Part shown: positions 43,042 to 52,700 of the stretch, one piece after another
How the letters are laid out: each line of letters opens with the position of its first letter
How positions within the stretch are numbered: the stretch's first letter is position 1
DNA from: Flavobacterium sp. YJ01
GTDB taxonomy: Bacteria; Bacteroidota; Bacteroidia; Flavobacteriales; Flavobacteriaceae
Direction: 5' to 3'
Assembly: GCF_029320955.1 (NCBI RefSeq)
Contig: NZ_CP119757.1
Span: forward strand, 2,976,001-3,040,000
DNA length: 64,000 bases
Notes under the pieces: model-generated
The model's input: the letters and a program-made list of their open reading frames with translations, nothing else
The model's database searches: none
What the model was told of the DNA's origin: nothing
Program-made: the position numbers and the translations under genes

Positions 43042-43794
43042 TCATTCTTCCGAAAACTCAAGCTCATCAAAATCTTTAATTTCAGACAATTTAATTAGTT
43101 TGTTTTTACTGATTTTGCTTTCTGTTTTTTGAAAAACTTCATCATCGTCATACGTGTTTTCGTTGATGTTTTGGTTTACAATCTTTTTTCCAGTCAGGAA
43201 ATTGATGCTGGTTTCTGTTAATACAATTGGTCCGCGATTACTGCTCGCATCGTAACCAATTAGCTCAAAATTTGAATTTTGATATCTGAAAGTATAATTC
43301 CAATATCCGTATCTTCCGTGAGCATAGTTCACGTATAAATTTCCACTTTTTATTTCAAAATCAAGTTCTGGTGCATAATAAACTCCGCCTTCTTCATTTT
43401 CAGAAGAAAAGCAATCGTAATTTTTAAGGGCTAATTCATAACCGCCATTTTTGTTTAATAATGCTATAATTCCTCTTCGATTTCGGTCTAATTCGCCGCG
43501 ATATTCATGCTGAATTATTTTGCTTTTGTCTGTTCCTTTAATAATCAGAATTATATCTTCTTTTCCATCTTTGTTTAAATCACCTTTAATGGTATCAAAA
43601 GGAACATAGTTTTTAGGTATAAAGTCAGCGAGATCTTTTTTGATTACAACATTTGATTCCTCAACTTCGGGAATATCTTTTAGTTCTGTAACTTCTGCAT
43701 TTGATTCTTTGTCAATAGTTTTAGAGTCTTTACAGCCTAAAATGATAGAGAGCAGTAAAATTGTTCCAATTATTGAAAAGTATTTCTTTACCAT
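43042..43794 (-). CDS. Lipoprotein of unknown function with a calcium-loop-like motif
   Basis: 250 residues. Lipobox SIILGC (C21). A GDLNKDGKEDIILII segment near residue 75 looks like a FG-GAP/calcium-loop motif (DxNxDGxxD), common in surface beta-propellers. The rest is not recognised. No clear partner gene. Function unknown. Confidence 0.7.
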   Translation of the reverse strand: MVKKYFSIIGTILLLSIILGCKDSKTIDKESNAEVTELKDIPEVEESNVVIKKDLADFIPKNYVPFDTIKGDLNKDGKEDIILIIKGTDKSKIIQHEYRGELDRNRRGIIALLNKNGGYELALKNYDCFSSENEEGGVYYAPELDFEIKSGNLYVNYAHGRYGYWNYTFRYQNSNFELIGYDASSNRGPIVLTETSINFLTGKKIVNQNINENTYDDDEVFQKTESKISKNKLIKLSEIKDFDELEFSEE

Positions 43795-43851
43795 TATTTA
43801 GTTTTTTAGAAGGTTGCATTGTGAAATTTCTCAATTGAACCAATTTAAGGT

Positions 43852-43883
43852 TAAAAAATCAGACAAGAGCTGCCTGATTTTTT
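43852..43883. terminator. Terminator before the 43903-44445 gene (downstream of it on the minus strand)
   Basis: AAAAAATCAG and CTGATTTTTT arms around an ACAAGAGCTGC loop. Symmetric A/T tracts. Confidence 0.8.
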
Positions 43884-43902
43884 GATAAGATTTAATTCAT
43901 TT

Positions 43903-44445
43903 CTAAATACCGAATTTAGCGTCGATATTATGTTTTTCAGCATACGCTTTTCCAGCAGCCATCAATTTGTTAAACTTCGCATCAACCTCGGTTTGAGTTG
44001 AAGCGTCAAAATCAACTATTGCTTTTTGTATTTGTTCTGAAGAAGCATTTTCATCTTTCATTTTAGCGATTGGTAAATAGCCTTCTTTTTGTTTTGTAAT
44101 TACATAAGAGAATAAATCTTTTGAGGCCTGAAGAATTTCTTTATTATCATCATCTTCGGGTATTTCTGTAATAGATTTCAATCTAATTTCTAAATTTGAT
44201 ATGTCATATTTAATAGCATCCTGATAAGAAGAAGGAATCATCTTTTTTTGATTTTCATCATAAACCTGAGCTTCACCTTGCAGTTTGTCACTGATTTCTT
44301 TTCCGCCAAATCGAGATAGTAAATTCGAATTTAAAACAGCTACATCAAAAGTCTTTTCTGGCGAAAGGTCGTTGCAAGAAGTAGAAATTACACTTGTTGC
44401 GATTAATAATAGTAGTAATAGGGATTTGTTTAAGATTTTTTTCAT
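43903..44445 (-). CDS. Lipoprotein of unknown function
   Basis: 180 residues. Lipobox SVISTSC (C24), then an acidic, mostly helical mature part (NSNLLSRFGGKEISDKLQ, and repeats of aspartate/glutamate). No recognised domain. It starts 12 bases after the ankyrin gene stop on the same strand, so the two are probably an operon. Confidence 0.7.
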   Translation of the reverse strand: MKKILNKSLLLLLLIATSVISTSCNDLSPEKTFDVAVLNSNLLSRFGGKEISDKLQGEAQVYDENQKKMIPSSYQDAIKYDISNLEIRLKSITEIPEDDDNKEILQASKDLFSYVITKQKEGYLPIAKMKDENASSEQIQKAIVDFDASTQTEVDAKFNKLMAAGKAYAEKHNIDAKFGI

Positions 44446-44457
44446 TTTGTTAATTAT

Positions 44458-45831
44458 TTATCCTTTTAAAATTTTAGTTTTTTCAGTTTCAAATTCTTCA
44501 GAAGTTAGAATGCCAGCATCCAAAAGTTCTTTTAAGTCTAATAAAGCTTTCTTTTTGGCTTCCATCGAATTTCCAGAGTCAGATTTTACTGCTTCTTCAA
44601 TTTTTGAAGTTTGAATTGGTGTTACAACCGTTCCAGAAGGCGCATACTTCAAGATAAGTTCCGTAATTTCATTAAACCCTTTTACGTTCGAGTAATCAAT
44701 TGCTTTTTGTTCTTTCACATTTACAATTGAGGCATCGGCTTTGTTGTCAAGAAGGTATTTTACTACATCTTTTTTTCCGTTAGCGGCACTGTAATGAAGT
44801 GGAGTATTTCCTGATTCATCTTGAATATTAATATTTGCTCCAGCTTCAATCAACAATTTTACCATACTTAAATTGCCTTTTTTGGTTGCAACATGCAAAA
44901 GACTTTCTCCGCCGTAAGCGTAAGTGTTATTTAGTGTAAAACTAGAATCGTTTGCAATATTTGTAGCGCTCACAATCCAATCCAGATAATCGTTCATAGA
45001 GGAAGTTTCTCCAGCGACTGGTTTGCTGTAATTTACATCAACACCATTTTCCAGAAACAAAGACACAATTTCCTTTTGATTATTCGCGCAAGCGTACCAA
45101 ATAGGAGAATAACCGTTGTTGTTTGAAGTGAAAACATCAGCGCCTCTTTCGACTAATAATTTAGCAAGCATTCTGTTGGTTTCATAACAAGCAATCAAAA
45201 GAGCATTTTCGCCAGAATGATTAGCGTGATTTACATCCGCGCCGTTATCCAAAAGTAAAGTTACCATTGGCAGAGATTTGGTGTAACAAGCATAAATTAA
45301 GGGAGTATTTCCTTGTTTATCGGTCGTATTAATCTCGGCACCTTTGTCTAAAAGCAATTGGATAATTTCTCTGTTTAATTTTGCTGAAGCCAGTAAAATC
45401 GGTGTTTCGCCATTGTTGTTCAGTAGATTAACATCAATCCCTGCTTCAAGCAACTTTGTTGCAATTTCGACTTGTGCGTTCTGTACTGTCAAGTGTAAGA
45501 GGCTGTTACCACTTTTATCGTTGATTTCAATTTTCGCTCCGTTTTCCAAAAGATAAAGCGCAGTCTGTTTTTGTTTTTGAAGACAAGCAAAGAATAAAGG
45601 AGTTTCTCCCGCATGATCTTCATAATTGATATCGGCGCCATCTTCGGCTAATAGTTTTACAATATCGAGATATCCTCTGTGCGCGGCATAATGTAGAGCG
45701 GTTCTTCCTTTTTCGTCGGTATATTTTACATCGACTTCTTTATTTTGAAGCAGTAATTCAGCTATTTTTCGGTTGCCGTTTTCACAGGCAATTATAAATG
45801 ACATTGACATAGAATCTTGATTTTTATACAT
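44458..45831 (-). CDS. Ankyrin-repeat protein with C-terminal SHOCT-like domain
   Basis: 457 residues from ATG 45831 (a GTG four codons upstream lies in repeat DNA). No signal peptide. About ten ankyrin repeats (for example EKGRTALHYAAHRGYLDIVK and SGNSLLHLTVQNAQVEIATK). A ~40-residue loop near 255-300 breaks the array. The C terminus (MEAKKKALLDLKELLDAGIL, then TSEEFETEK) matches the SHOCT pattern, usually a small oligomerisation domain. Likely a cytosolic protein-binding scaffold. Partner unknown. Confidence 0.88.
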   Translation of the reverse strand: MYKNQDSMSMSFIIACENGNRKIAELLLQNKEVDVKYTDEKGRTALHYAAHRGYLDIVKLLAEDGADINYEDHAGETPLFFACLQKQKQTALYLLENGAKIEINDKSGNSLLHLTVQNAQVEIATKLLEAGIDVNLLNNNGETPILLASAKLNREIIQLLLDKGAEINTTDKQGNTPLIYACYTKSLPMVTLLLDNGADVNHANHSGENALLIACYETNRMLAKLLVERGADVFTSNNNGYSPIWYACANNQKEIVSLFLENGVDVNYSKPVAGETSSMNDYLDWIVSATNIANDSSFTLNNTYAYGGESLLHVATKKGNLSMVKLLIEAGANINIQDESGNTPLHYSAANGKKDVVKYLLDNKADASIVNVKEQKAIDYSNVKGFNEITELILKYAPSGTVVTPIQTSKIEEAVKSDSGNSMEAKKKALLDLKELLDAGILTSEEFETEKTKILKG

Positions 45832-45837
45832 TATTGT

Positions 45838-45969
45838 AAACACATAGAAACATAGTTTTTTGAATATTAAAAAGGCGTTTCACTTATTTAAATGCACATA
45901 GTTTAGCTATGTGTGGAAACTTGTTTCTTTTGTTCCTATAAGATTAGAAACTATGTTGCTATGTGTTTA
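45838..45969. repeat. Family B inverted-repeat element, copy 3 (~132 bp)
   Basis: Outer arms AAACACATAGAAACATAG and CTATGTTGCTATGTGTTTA. Inside are GGCGTTTCACTTAT and a CACATAG/CTATGTG hairpin followed by GTGGAAACTTG. It fills most of the gap between the two ankyrin genes, and its left arm ends 7 bases before the ATG of the first. Confidence 0.85.
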
Positions 45970-45995
45970 GATTTTTTTTATTTAACGATGAAAAT

Positions 45996-47177
45996 TTAAG
46001 CTTTCATCAAAAGTTCAACAGTTTTAACTTTCAAATTGTCTTTAGAAGCTAGTGTAAGAGCTGTTTCGTCTTTATCGTTAGTAATCTCTTTATCTGCGCC
46101 ATTCTCCAGAAGAAGTTTGACTTTTCTGTAAATTTCTTTTGCAGCTTCGGCATCATAATTCACATTATAAGCGCAGACTTTATGCAAAATGGTATTTCCC
46201 TGGTTATCTTGTTCATTAACATCAATTGCTCCACTTTCTAGAGCCGATTTTAAAATTCCTGATTTTTTCTCAGAAATATAATCGATACCCGATTTTGGAT
46301 TTCCATAATATAAAGCAGCGTGATTTAAGTCGGCACCATCAGATAATAATCTTTGCAAAGAATTTAGATCATTTTCAGAATCAGACATCATTCGGATAAA
46401 TTCGGTAAGTAAAGTTCTCCCGTCTTTATTGATGCTGTTGAAATCAGCCGAAGACGATTCGGCCAAAAGTTCGTACATCGGAATAGAAAATTGCTCACCA
46501 ACTGCATAATAAAAAGAACTATTTTCTTGATTGTCTTTTTCATTAGGATCTGCTCCGTTTTCTAACAAAGTTGGAATATATTCTTTTTTGTTTCTTTTTA
46601 CAGCATACATCAGCGGCGTTGTACCAACTACATTTTTCTCGTTGATATCGACTCCGTTTTCAAGAAGTGTTTTAATATATTCTTTGCCTTTTTCGGCATT
46701 TAAAGAATAATTGTTTACGATTTTATGAATTAAATTTTCTTGAGCGTTGTTTTTGTATTGCGCATTGCAACCGAAATCTTCTATTAAAATTTTAATTACT
46801 TCTGGAACGGCTTCTTTTTCTATAAAATATCCCAACAATGTCTGATCACTGATTTCATCATTTATATTGTCGACTTTAGACATTATTTCTTTGAAAAAAG
46901 AAAGAGATGCTTCGTCGTTTTTTATATTTCGAGAAAGAGAACTGAAGATTGATTTGTCAAAACTGTCCAATTCGTAGATATCGGTTTCAATAAAGCCTGC
47001 CTTTATTAAAATATCGATAAGATCAATCGCCTTTTCATCTATAATTTTGGCAGTTATTTGCGAAAAGTTGTTTTTAAGATATTGCTCAGAAAAAGGTTCA
47101 CCATTTTTGATTGCTTCTCTGGCAGCGTCAAGATTTCCTTGAAAAATGTACTGTTCGATAATGTTTTGTGTGTGCAT
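45996..47177 (-). CDS. Ankyrin-repeat protein
   Basis: 393 residues, no signal peptide or membrane segment. At least six ankyrin units are visible in the middle and C terminus (for example VNEQDNQGNTILHKVCAYNV and VVGTTPLMYAVKRNKKEY). The N-terminal ~110 residues are less regular. Same strand as the next ankyrin gene but separated from it by a family B element. Function unknown, probably protein binding. Confidence 0.82.
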   Translation of the reverse strand: MHTQNIIEQYIFQGNLDAAREAIKNGEPFSEQYLKNNFSQITAKIIDEKAIDLIDILIKAGFIETDIYELDSFDKSIFSSLSRNIKNDEASLSFFKEIMSKVDNINDEISDQTLLGYFIEKEAVPEVIKILIEDFGCNAQYKNNAQENLIHKIVNNYSLNAEKGKEYIKTLLENGVDINEKNVVGTTPLMYAVKRNKKEYIPTLLENGADPNEKDNQENSSFYYAVGEQFSIPMYELLAESSSADFNSINKDGRTLLTEFIRMMSDSENDLNSLQRLLSDGADLNHAALYYGNPKSGIDYISEKKSGILKSALESGAIDVNEQDNQGNTILHKVCAYNVNYDAEAAKEIYRKVKLLLENGADKEITNDKDETALTLASKDNLKVKTVELLMKA

Positions 47178-47554
47178 ATAAAAAAGTTAAAGTGATGTAT
47201 AAAAAATATTTTTTTCTGTAATCCAACGTTCAAAATTTTGAAAAACAAAAACGGGATTGTAAGATAAAACATAAAAACGAGAAATATATTTCAGAATTGA
47301 AATTAAAAATGCCAATTTGTGTTATGAAATTGGACGATTAAGATTTTTGGTAAAAAATTTGCACTGTTTTTTTTAGATGAAAAAATAAAATAAAAATATT
47401 TTTTGATAGGATTAATTACCAGAACAAACAGCATTTTTTTATTTAACAACCCTTTACAATTAATCTATAAATAGCCAAATAAAAAAAATACTATCTTTAC
47501 CGATCAAACGTTTATGAACTTAAGCTGTATTTTGGCAGCACTACATATATAATT
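47178..47554. other. 377-bp gap without recognised features
   Basis: Divergent gap between the ankyrin gene and the ricT-like gene. It is AT-rich with several A and T runs. A possible TATCTTTA lies ~55 bases before the ricT-like gene. No hairpin, repeat or credible open frame was seen. Confidence 0.5.
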
Positions 47555-48949
47555 ATGGCATGTACAAGTTGTTCAACCTCAGATGGTGGCGCACCAAAAG
47601 GTTGTAAAAATAATGGGACTTGCGGCACCGATAGCTGCAATAAATTGACGGTTTTTGACTGGCTTTCTAACATGAGCCCGTCTACTGGAGAGGCGATTTT
47701 TGATTGTGTTGAGGTTCGTTTTAAAAACGGACGTAAGGAATTTTTTAGAAATTCAGAGAAATTAACTTTAAGTATTGGCGATATTGTAGCAACTGTTGCT
47801 TCGCCAGGTCATGATATTGGTATTGTTACTCTTACAGGAGAATTGGTAAAAATTCAAATGAAGAAAAAAGGAGTGAATTACGAAAGTAATGATGTACCTA
47901 AAATCTATAGAAAAGCATCACAAAAAGATATTGATATTTGGTCTGTTGCCCGCGATCGCGAAGAACCTATGAAAGTTCGCGCACGTGAATTGGCAATTCA
48001 GCACAAATTGGAAATGAAAATTTCTGATATCGAATTTCAAGGTGACGGCTCTAAAGCAACATTTTATTACACAGCAAACGATCGTGTCGATTTTAGAATG
48101 CTGATTAAAGATTTTGCTAAAGAATTTAGCACTAGGGTAGAAATGAAACAAGTTGGTTTCCGTCAGGAAGCGGCACGTTTGGGTGGAGTTGGTTCTTGCG
48201 GGCGTGAACTTTGTTGTTCTACTTGGCTTACCGATTTTAGAAGTGTCAATACTTCTGCAGCACGTTACCAGCAGTTATCATTGAATCCGCAGAAATTAGC
48301 GGGACAATGCGGAAAATTGAAATGCTGTCTAAACTACGAGTTAGATACGTACATGGACGCATTAAAAGATTTTCCAGATTACGATACCAAACTGATTACG
48401 GAAAAAGGTGATGCTGTTTGCCAGAAACAAGATATTTTTAAAGGATTGATGTGGTTTGCCTATACAAACAACTTTGCAAACTGGCACGTTTTGAAAATTG
48501 ATCAGGTAAAAGAAATTATTGCCGAAAACAAACAGAAAAATAAAGTTTCTTCTTTAGAAGATTTTGCTGTTGAGGTAGTTGCAGAACCAGAAAAAGACTT
48601 CAACAACGCCATGGGACAAGAGAGTTTAACTCGTTTTGACCAGCCAAAAAGAAAGAAAAAACCAAATCGCAAGCGTAAAAATGCTGAACCTGCTGGTGTT
48701 GCAACCCCGCAGAAACCACAACAGGAAAAAAACAATAATAATCCGAAACCAGCAGGAAATAATAAACCTTCTGGAGTAGGAAATCCGAATCAGCAGAACA
48801 AACAGAATAATCCAAATAAGCAAAATCATAAGAACAAGCAGAATCCGAATAAACAAAACAATAATTCGAACAAGCCAAATTCTAATGAGAAAAAACCTGC
48901 TGAGCCTAGAAAACCAATAATTATTACTAAAAATGAGAATAAAAAATAG
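47555..48949 (+). CDS. PSP1-domain protein, RicT-like
   Basis: 464 residues. N-terminal cysteine-rich stretch (MACTSCST..CKNNGTCGTDSC), PSP1 domain (about 60-295) with SCGRELCCSTWL and CGKLKCCLNYE cysteine motifs as in RicT/YaaT, and a long lysine/asparagine/proline-rich C-terminal tail. RicT proteins bind Fe-S clusters and act on RNA turnover in Bacillus; the role here is less certain. The gldH start overlaps the end by 17 bases. In Flavobacteria this gene is a neighbour of gldH. Confidence 0.85.
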   Translation: MACTSCSTSDGGAPKGCKNNGTCGTDSCNKLTVFDWLSNMSPSTGEAIFDCVEVRFKNGRKEFFRNSEKLTLSIGDIVATVASPGHDIGIVTLTGELVKIQMKKKGVNYESNDVPKIYRKASQKDIDIWSVARDREEPMKVRARELAIQHKLEMKISDIEFQGDGSKATFYYTANDRVDFRMLIKDFAKEFSTRVEMKQVGFRQEAARLGGVGSCGRELCCSTWLTDFRSVNTSAARYQQLSLNPQKLAGQCGKLKCCLNYELDTYMDALKDFPDYDTKLITEKGDAVCQKQDIFKGLMWFAYTNNFANWHVLKIDQVKEIIAENKQKNKVSSLEDFAVEVVAEPEKDFNNAMGQESLTRFDQPKRKKKPNRKRKNAEPAGVATPQKPQQEKNNNNPKPAGNNKPSGVGNPNQQNKQNNPNKQNHKNKQNPNKQNNNSNKPNSNEKKPAEPRKPIIITKNENKK

Positions 48950-49412
48950 CGGAATTCTTCTTTTGGTAGCAATACTACTTTTTTCTTGCGATAAAAAAAG
49001 GGTATTCGATGAGTATAAATCTGTTGGAAGTGCGTGGCACAAAGACAGCATTGTAAGCTTTGATCTGCCAGTTTTAGATTCTACAAAAAAATACAATTTG
49101 TTTGTAAACATTAGAGACAACAACAATTATCCGTTTAATAATTTGTTTTTAATTGTTGCTATCGAAGCACCAAGCGGATTTACAAAAGTAGATACCCTGC
49201 AATATCAAATGGCGGCTCCAGACGGAACTTTGTTAGGAAACGGATTTACGGATATTAAAGAAAGTAAATTGTATTACAAAGAAGATGTGAAGTTTAGAGG
49301 AAAATATAAAGTTCACATTAAGCAAGCCGTTAGGCAATCAGGAAAAATTCCTGGAGTTGAAGCTTTAGAAGGAATTACAGACGTTGGTTTTAGAATAGAA
49401 CAAAAAGATTAG
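48933..49412 (+). CDS. gldH: Gliding motility lipoprotein GldH
   Basis: 159 residues. Lipobox LLLVAILLFSC (C19), then the family pattern (RVFDEYKSVGSAWHKDSIVS, NNYPFNNLFLIVAIEAP, EGITDVGFRIEQ). GldH is a periplasm-facing outer-membrane lipoprotein needed for gliding and protein secretion in Flavobacterium johnsoniae. It overlaps the RicT-like gene by 17 bases and precedes the penicillin-binding protein gene by 10 bases, so all three are likely one transcript. Confidence 0.9.
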   Translation: MRIKNSGILLLVAILLFSCDKKRVFDEYKSVGSAWHKDSIVSFDLPVLDSTKKYNLFVNIRDNNNYPFNNLFLIVAIEAPSGFTKVDTLQYQMAAPDGTLLGNGFTDIKESKLYYKEDVKFRGKYKVHIKQAVRQSGKIPGVEALEGITDVGFRIEQKD

Positions 49413-49422
49413 ATAAATAGTT

Positions 49423-51726
49423 ATGGCTGCTACTAAAAAAAACAATCAATCAAACAAGGATATTAATTATTATAAAAAGAAATTCTGGCGTGTTTTTGCC
49501 TACACATTACTAGGAATTTTAGCCTTCTTTTTATTTGCTTCATGGGGATTATTTGGCTCAATGCCTTCGTTTGAAGATTTAGAAAATCCAGATTCTAACC
49601 TTGCTACAGAAATTATTTCTTCTGATGGAGTTGTAATTGGTAAATATTTCAAAACCAATCGTTCTCAGTTAAAATATTCAGATCTTCCTAAAAACTTAGT
49701 TGAAGCGCTTGTCGCAACCGAAGACGCACGTTTTTACGAGCATTCAGGTATTGACGGACGCGGAACACTGAGAGCTGTTTTCAGTTTAGGAACAAATGGT
49801 GGTGCGAGTACGTTAACACAACAGCTTGCAAAGCAATTATTTCATGGTGAAGGATCTAAATTCTTGCCTTTTAGAATTGTACAAAAAATAAAAGAATGGA
49901 TTATTGCCATTCGTCTAGAAAGACAATACACAAAAAATGAAATCTTGGCGATGTATTGCAACGTTTACGATTTCGGAAATTATTCTGTCGGAGTAAGTTC
50001 TGCTGCTCAAACCTATTTTTCTAAAGATCCTAAAGATTTAACGGTAGACGAATCGGCTATTTTGGTTGGAATGTTCAAAAACTCAGGATTATATAATCCA
50101 GTAAGAAATCCAGAAGGTGTTAAAAACCGTCGTAATGTGGTTTTGTCACAAATGGCAAAAGCAAAAATGATTTCAGAATCTGAAAAAGAAAGATTGCAAG
50201 CGCTTCCTATTACATTGAAGTTTAAATTAGAAAGCCACCGTGAAGGTATAGCAACTTATTTTAGAGAGTATCTTCGTGATTACATGAAAAAATGGGTTAC
50301 AGAAAACAAAAAACCAGACGGTTCTGAATATGATATTTACAAAGACGGACTTAAAATCTACACTACGATAGATTCTAGAATGCAATCTTACGCAGAAGAG
50401 GCAGTTTCTGAACACATGAAAAACTTGCAGCAACAGTTTTTTAGTGAACAGAAAACCAACAAAAATGCTCCTTTCGTAAATATTACACAAGCAGAAACTG
50501 ATCGAATCATGATGCAAGCAATGAAAAATTCTGTTCGTTGGGCGCAAATGAAAGAAATGGATAAAAGCGAAGATGATATTATTGCATCATTCAAAGTAAA
50601 AACAAAAATGCGCGTCTTTACTTGGAAAGGAGAGCGCGATACAACAATGACACCGCTAGATTCTATTCGTTATTACAAGCACTTTTTGCAATCTGGTTTA
50701 ATGTCTATGGAGCCACAAACTGGAGCAATTAAAGCGTGGGTTGGTGGAATCAATTATAAATACTTCCAATACGATCACGTAGGGCAAGGAGCGAGACAAG
50801 TAGGTTCGACTTTCAAACCTTTTGTTTATGCAACAGCTATTGAAGAATTAAATATGTCGCCTTGCGATTCTATTTTAGATGGTCCGTTTATGATTCATAA
50901 AGGGCGTCATCACGTAACAGAAGATTGGGAGCCAAGAAACTCTGATTACAGATACAGAGGAATGGTAACTCTTAAGCAAGCTTTAGCAGCGTCGATTAAT
51001 ACCGTTTCGGCTAAATTAATTGACAGAACAAGCCCTGAAGCTGTTGTAGAATTGACTAAAAAATTAGGTGTAAAAACAGAAATTCCAGTTCAGCCTTCAA
51101 TTGCTTTAGGAGCTGTAGATATTACGGTTGAGGATATGGTTGCAGCATATAGTACATTTGCAAATCAAGGAGTTTATGTGAAACCACAGTTTTTAAGCAG
51201 AATCGAAAACAAAAGCGGCGAGGTAATTTATGAACCAATTCCAGAGTCTCACGACGTTTTAAATAAAGATATTGCTTTTGCTGTAATCAAATTGCTTCAA
51301 GGAGTTACTGAAAGCGGTTCTGGTGTTCGTTTGCGTACACAAGGAGGAGGAAGCGGAGATAATCGTTGGACAGGATATCCGTACATGTTTACAAATCCAA
51401 TTGCAGGTAAAACGGGTACAACGCAAAATCAATCTGATGGTTGGTTTATGGGAATGGTTCCAAACTTAGTAACTGGTGTTTGGGTTGGATGTGAAGATCG
51501 TTCAGCTCGTTTCAAAAGTTTGACTTACGGTCAAGGAGCAACTGCTGCTTTACCAGTTTGGGGTTATTTCATGAAAAAATGTTATGCCGATAAAAATCTT
51601 CAAATTTCTAAAGGTGAATTTGAGCGTCCTGCAAATCTTTCGATTAAAGTTGATTGTTATGTCAGACCAACAATCGTAAAAGATACTACTCAAACAGAAC
51701 AAAATACAGACGAATTCGAATTGTAG
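49423..51726 (+). CDS. Class A penicillin-binding protein (PBP1a-like)
   Basis: 767 residues. One membrane anchor (about 20-42), then the glycosyltransferase domain with ATEDARFYEHSGIDGRG and GASTLTQQLAKQLF (catalytic glutamate in the EDARFYEH segment), and the transpeptidase domain with GSTFKPF (active serine in STFK), a SIN motif (AASINTVSAK) and KTGTTQNQSDGWF. Makes and cross-links peptidoglycan strands in the periplasm. Size and order match PBP1a. It follows gldH. Confidence 0.96.
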   Translation: MAATKKNNQSNKDINYYKKKFWRVFAYTLLGILAFFLFASWGLFGSMPSFEDLENPDSNLATEIISSDGVVIGKYFKTNRSQLKYSDLPKNLVEALVATEDARFYEHSGIDGRGTLRAVFSLGTNGGASTLTQQLAKQLFHGEGSKFLPFRIVQKIKEWIIAIRLERQYTKNEILAMYCNVYDFGNYSVGVSSAAQTYFSKDPKDLTVDESAILVGMFKNSGLYNPVRNPEGVKNRRNVVLSQMAKAKMISESEKERLQALPITLKFKLESHREGIATYFREYLRDYMKKWVTENKKPDGSEYDIYKDGLKIYTTIDSRMQSYAEEAVSEHMKNLQQQFFSEQKTNKNAPFVNITQAETDRIMMQAMKNSVRWAQMKEMDKSEDDIIASFKVKTKMRVFTWKGERDTTMTPLDSIRYYKHFLQSGLMSMEPQTGAIKAWVGGINYKYFQYDHVGQGARQVGSTFKPFVYATAIEELNMSPCDSILDGPFMIHKGRHHVTEDWEPRNSDYRYRGMVTLKQALAASINTVSAKLIDRTSPEAVVELTKKLGVKTEIPVQPSIALGAVDITVEDMVAAYSTFANQGVYVKPQFLSRIENKSGEVIYEPIPESHDVLNKDIAFAVIKLLQGVTESGSGVRLRTQGGGSGDNRWTGYPYMFTNPIAGKTGTTQNQSDGWFMGMVPNLVTGVWVGCEDRSARFKSLTYGQGATAALPVWGYFMKKCYADKNLQISKGEFERPANLSIKVDCYVRPTIVKDTTQTEQNTDEFEL

Positions 51727-51743
51727 TTTTGTTTCTTTAAAAT

Positions 51744-51802
51744 AAAAAAATATCCTTTTGTGACTTCAGAAATAATGAAGAAAACAAAAGGATATTTTTT
51801 TT
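51744..51802. terminator. Terminator after the penicillin-binding protein gene
   Basis: AAAAAATATCCTTTTG and CAAAAGGATATTTTTT arms around a loop with its own CTTCA/TGAAG pairing. Confidence 0.85.
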
Positions 51803-51895
51803 GATGGTAATGATTTTATTTTTTACGAAATCGTTATAATTTAATCTAAAAATCTTATTTTTATCAAAATTATACAGTAATAAAGACAGTTTGTT

Positions 51896-52597
51896 ATGAT
51901 AACAAAAAAAGTTAATAATGTTAAGGAAGCCATTCAAGGAATTGAAAGCGGAATGACAATCATGTTTGGGGGCTTTGGATTATGCGGAATTCCTGAAAAT
52001 ACAATTGCAGCTTTAGTAAATACATCAATCTCCGATTTGACTTGTATTTCAAACAATGCGGGAGTCGATGATTTTGGTTTGGGATTGCTTTTGCAGAAGA
52101 AACAAATCAAAAAAATGATTTCTTCTTACGTGGGAGAAAATGCCGAGTTCGAGCGTCAAATGCTTTCGGGTGAATTAGAAGTCGAATTAACTCCGCAAGG
52201 AACTTTGGCAGAACGCTGTCGTGCAGCTCAGGCTGGAATTCCGGCTTTCTTTACGCCAGCAGGTTACGGAACTGAAGTGGCTGCTGGAAAAGAGGCAAGA
52301 GAATTTAACGGAAAAATGCACATTATGGAAGAAGCTTTCAAAGCTGATTTTGCAATCGTAAAAGCTTGGAAAGGAGACGAAGCCGGAAATCTGATTTTTA
52401 AAGGAACGGCAAGAAACTTTAATGCGTGTATGGCGGGTGCTGGAAAAATTACAATTGCAGAAGTTGAAGAACTGGTTCCCGTTGGGACTTTAGACCCAAA
52501 TCAGATTCATATTCCAGGAATTATGGTGCAACGCATTTTTCAAGGAGAAAAGTTTGAAAAGAGAATTGAACAGCGAACTGTAAGAGCTAAGAATTAG
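51896..52597 (+). CDS. scoA: 3-oxoacid CoA-transferase subunit A
   Basis: 233 residues. CoA-transferase family I alpha subunit: [16 protein letters not shown] and the [18 protein letters not shown] segment. With the next gene it transfers CoA between succinyl-CoA and 3-oxoacids such as acetoacetate. A dispersed repeat (about 52598-52690) separates it from the beta subunit gene. Confidence 0.93.
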   Translation: MITKKVNNVKEAIQGIESGMTIMFGGFGLCGIPENTIAALVNTSISDLTCISNNAGVDDFGLGLLLQKKQIKKMISSYVGENAEFERQMLSGELEVELTPQGTLAERCRAAQAGIPAFFTPAGYGTEVAAGKEAREFNGKMHIMEEAFKADFAIVKAWKGDEAGNLIFKGTARNFNACMAGAGKITIAEVEELVPVGTLDPNQIHIPGIMVQRIFQGEKFEKRIEQRTVRAKN

Positions 52598-52603
52598 ATA
52601 ATG

Positions 52604-52690
52604 AGATAATTTGTCAATTAGATAATTTTACAAGACGCTTTGTAATTATCTAATTATCAAATTGACTAATTGACACATTAAAAAGACACA
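52604..52690. repeat. AT-rich inverted repeat between the CoA-transferase subunit genes
   Basis: TAATTTGTCAATTAGATAAT at the left and ATTATCTAATTATCAAATTG at the right are mostly complementary, with reiterated AATTGAC units after. It lies inside an operon, so it is transcribed. Confidence 0.6.
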
Positions 52691-52700
52691 TTAAAAAATT

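Noticed and set aside
48626..49126. 166-codon minus-strand frame
   Set aside because: Antisense to the RicT-like tail and gldH; a result of Asn/Lys-rich coding on the plus strand.
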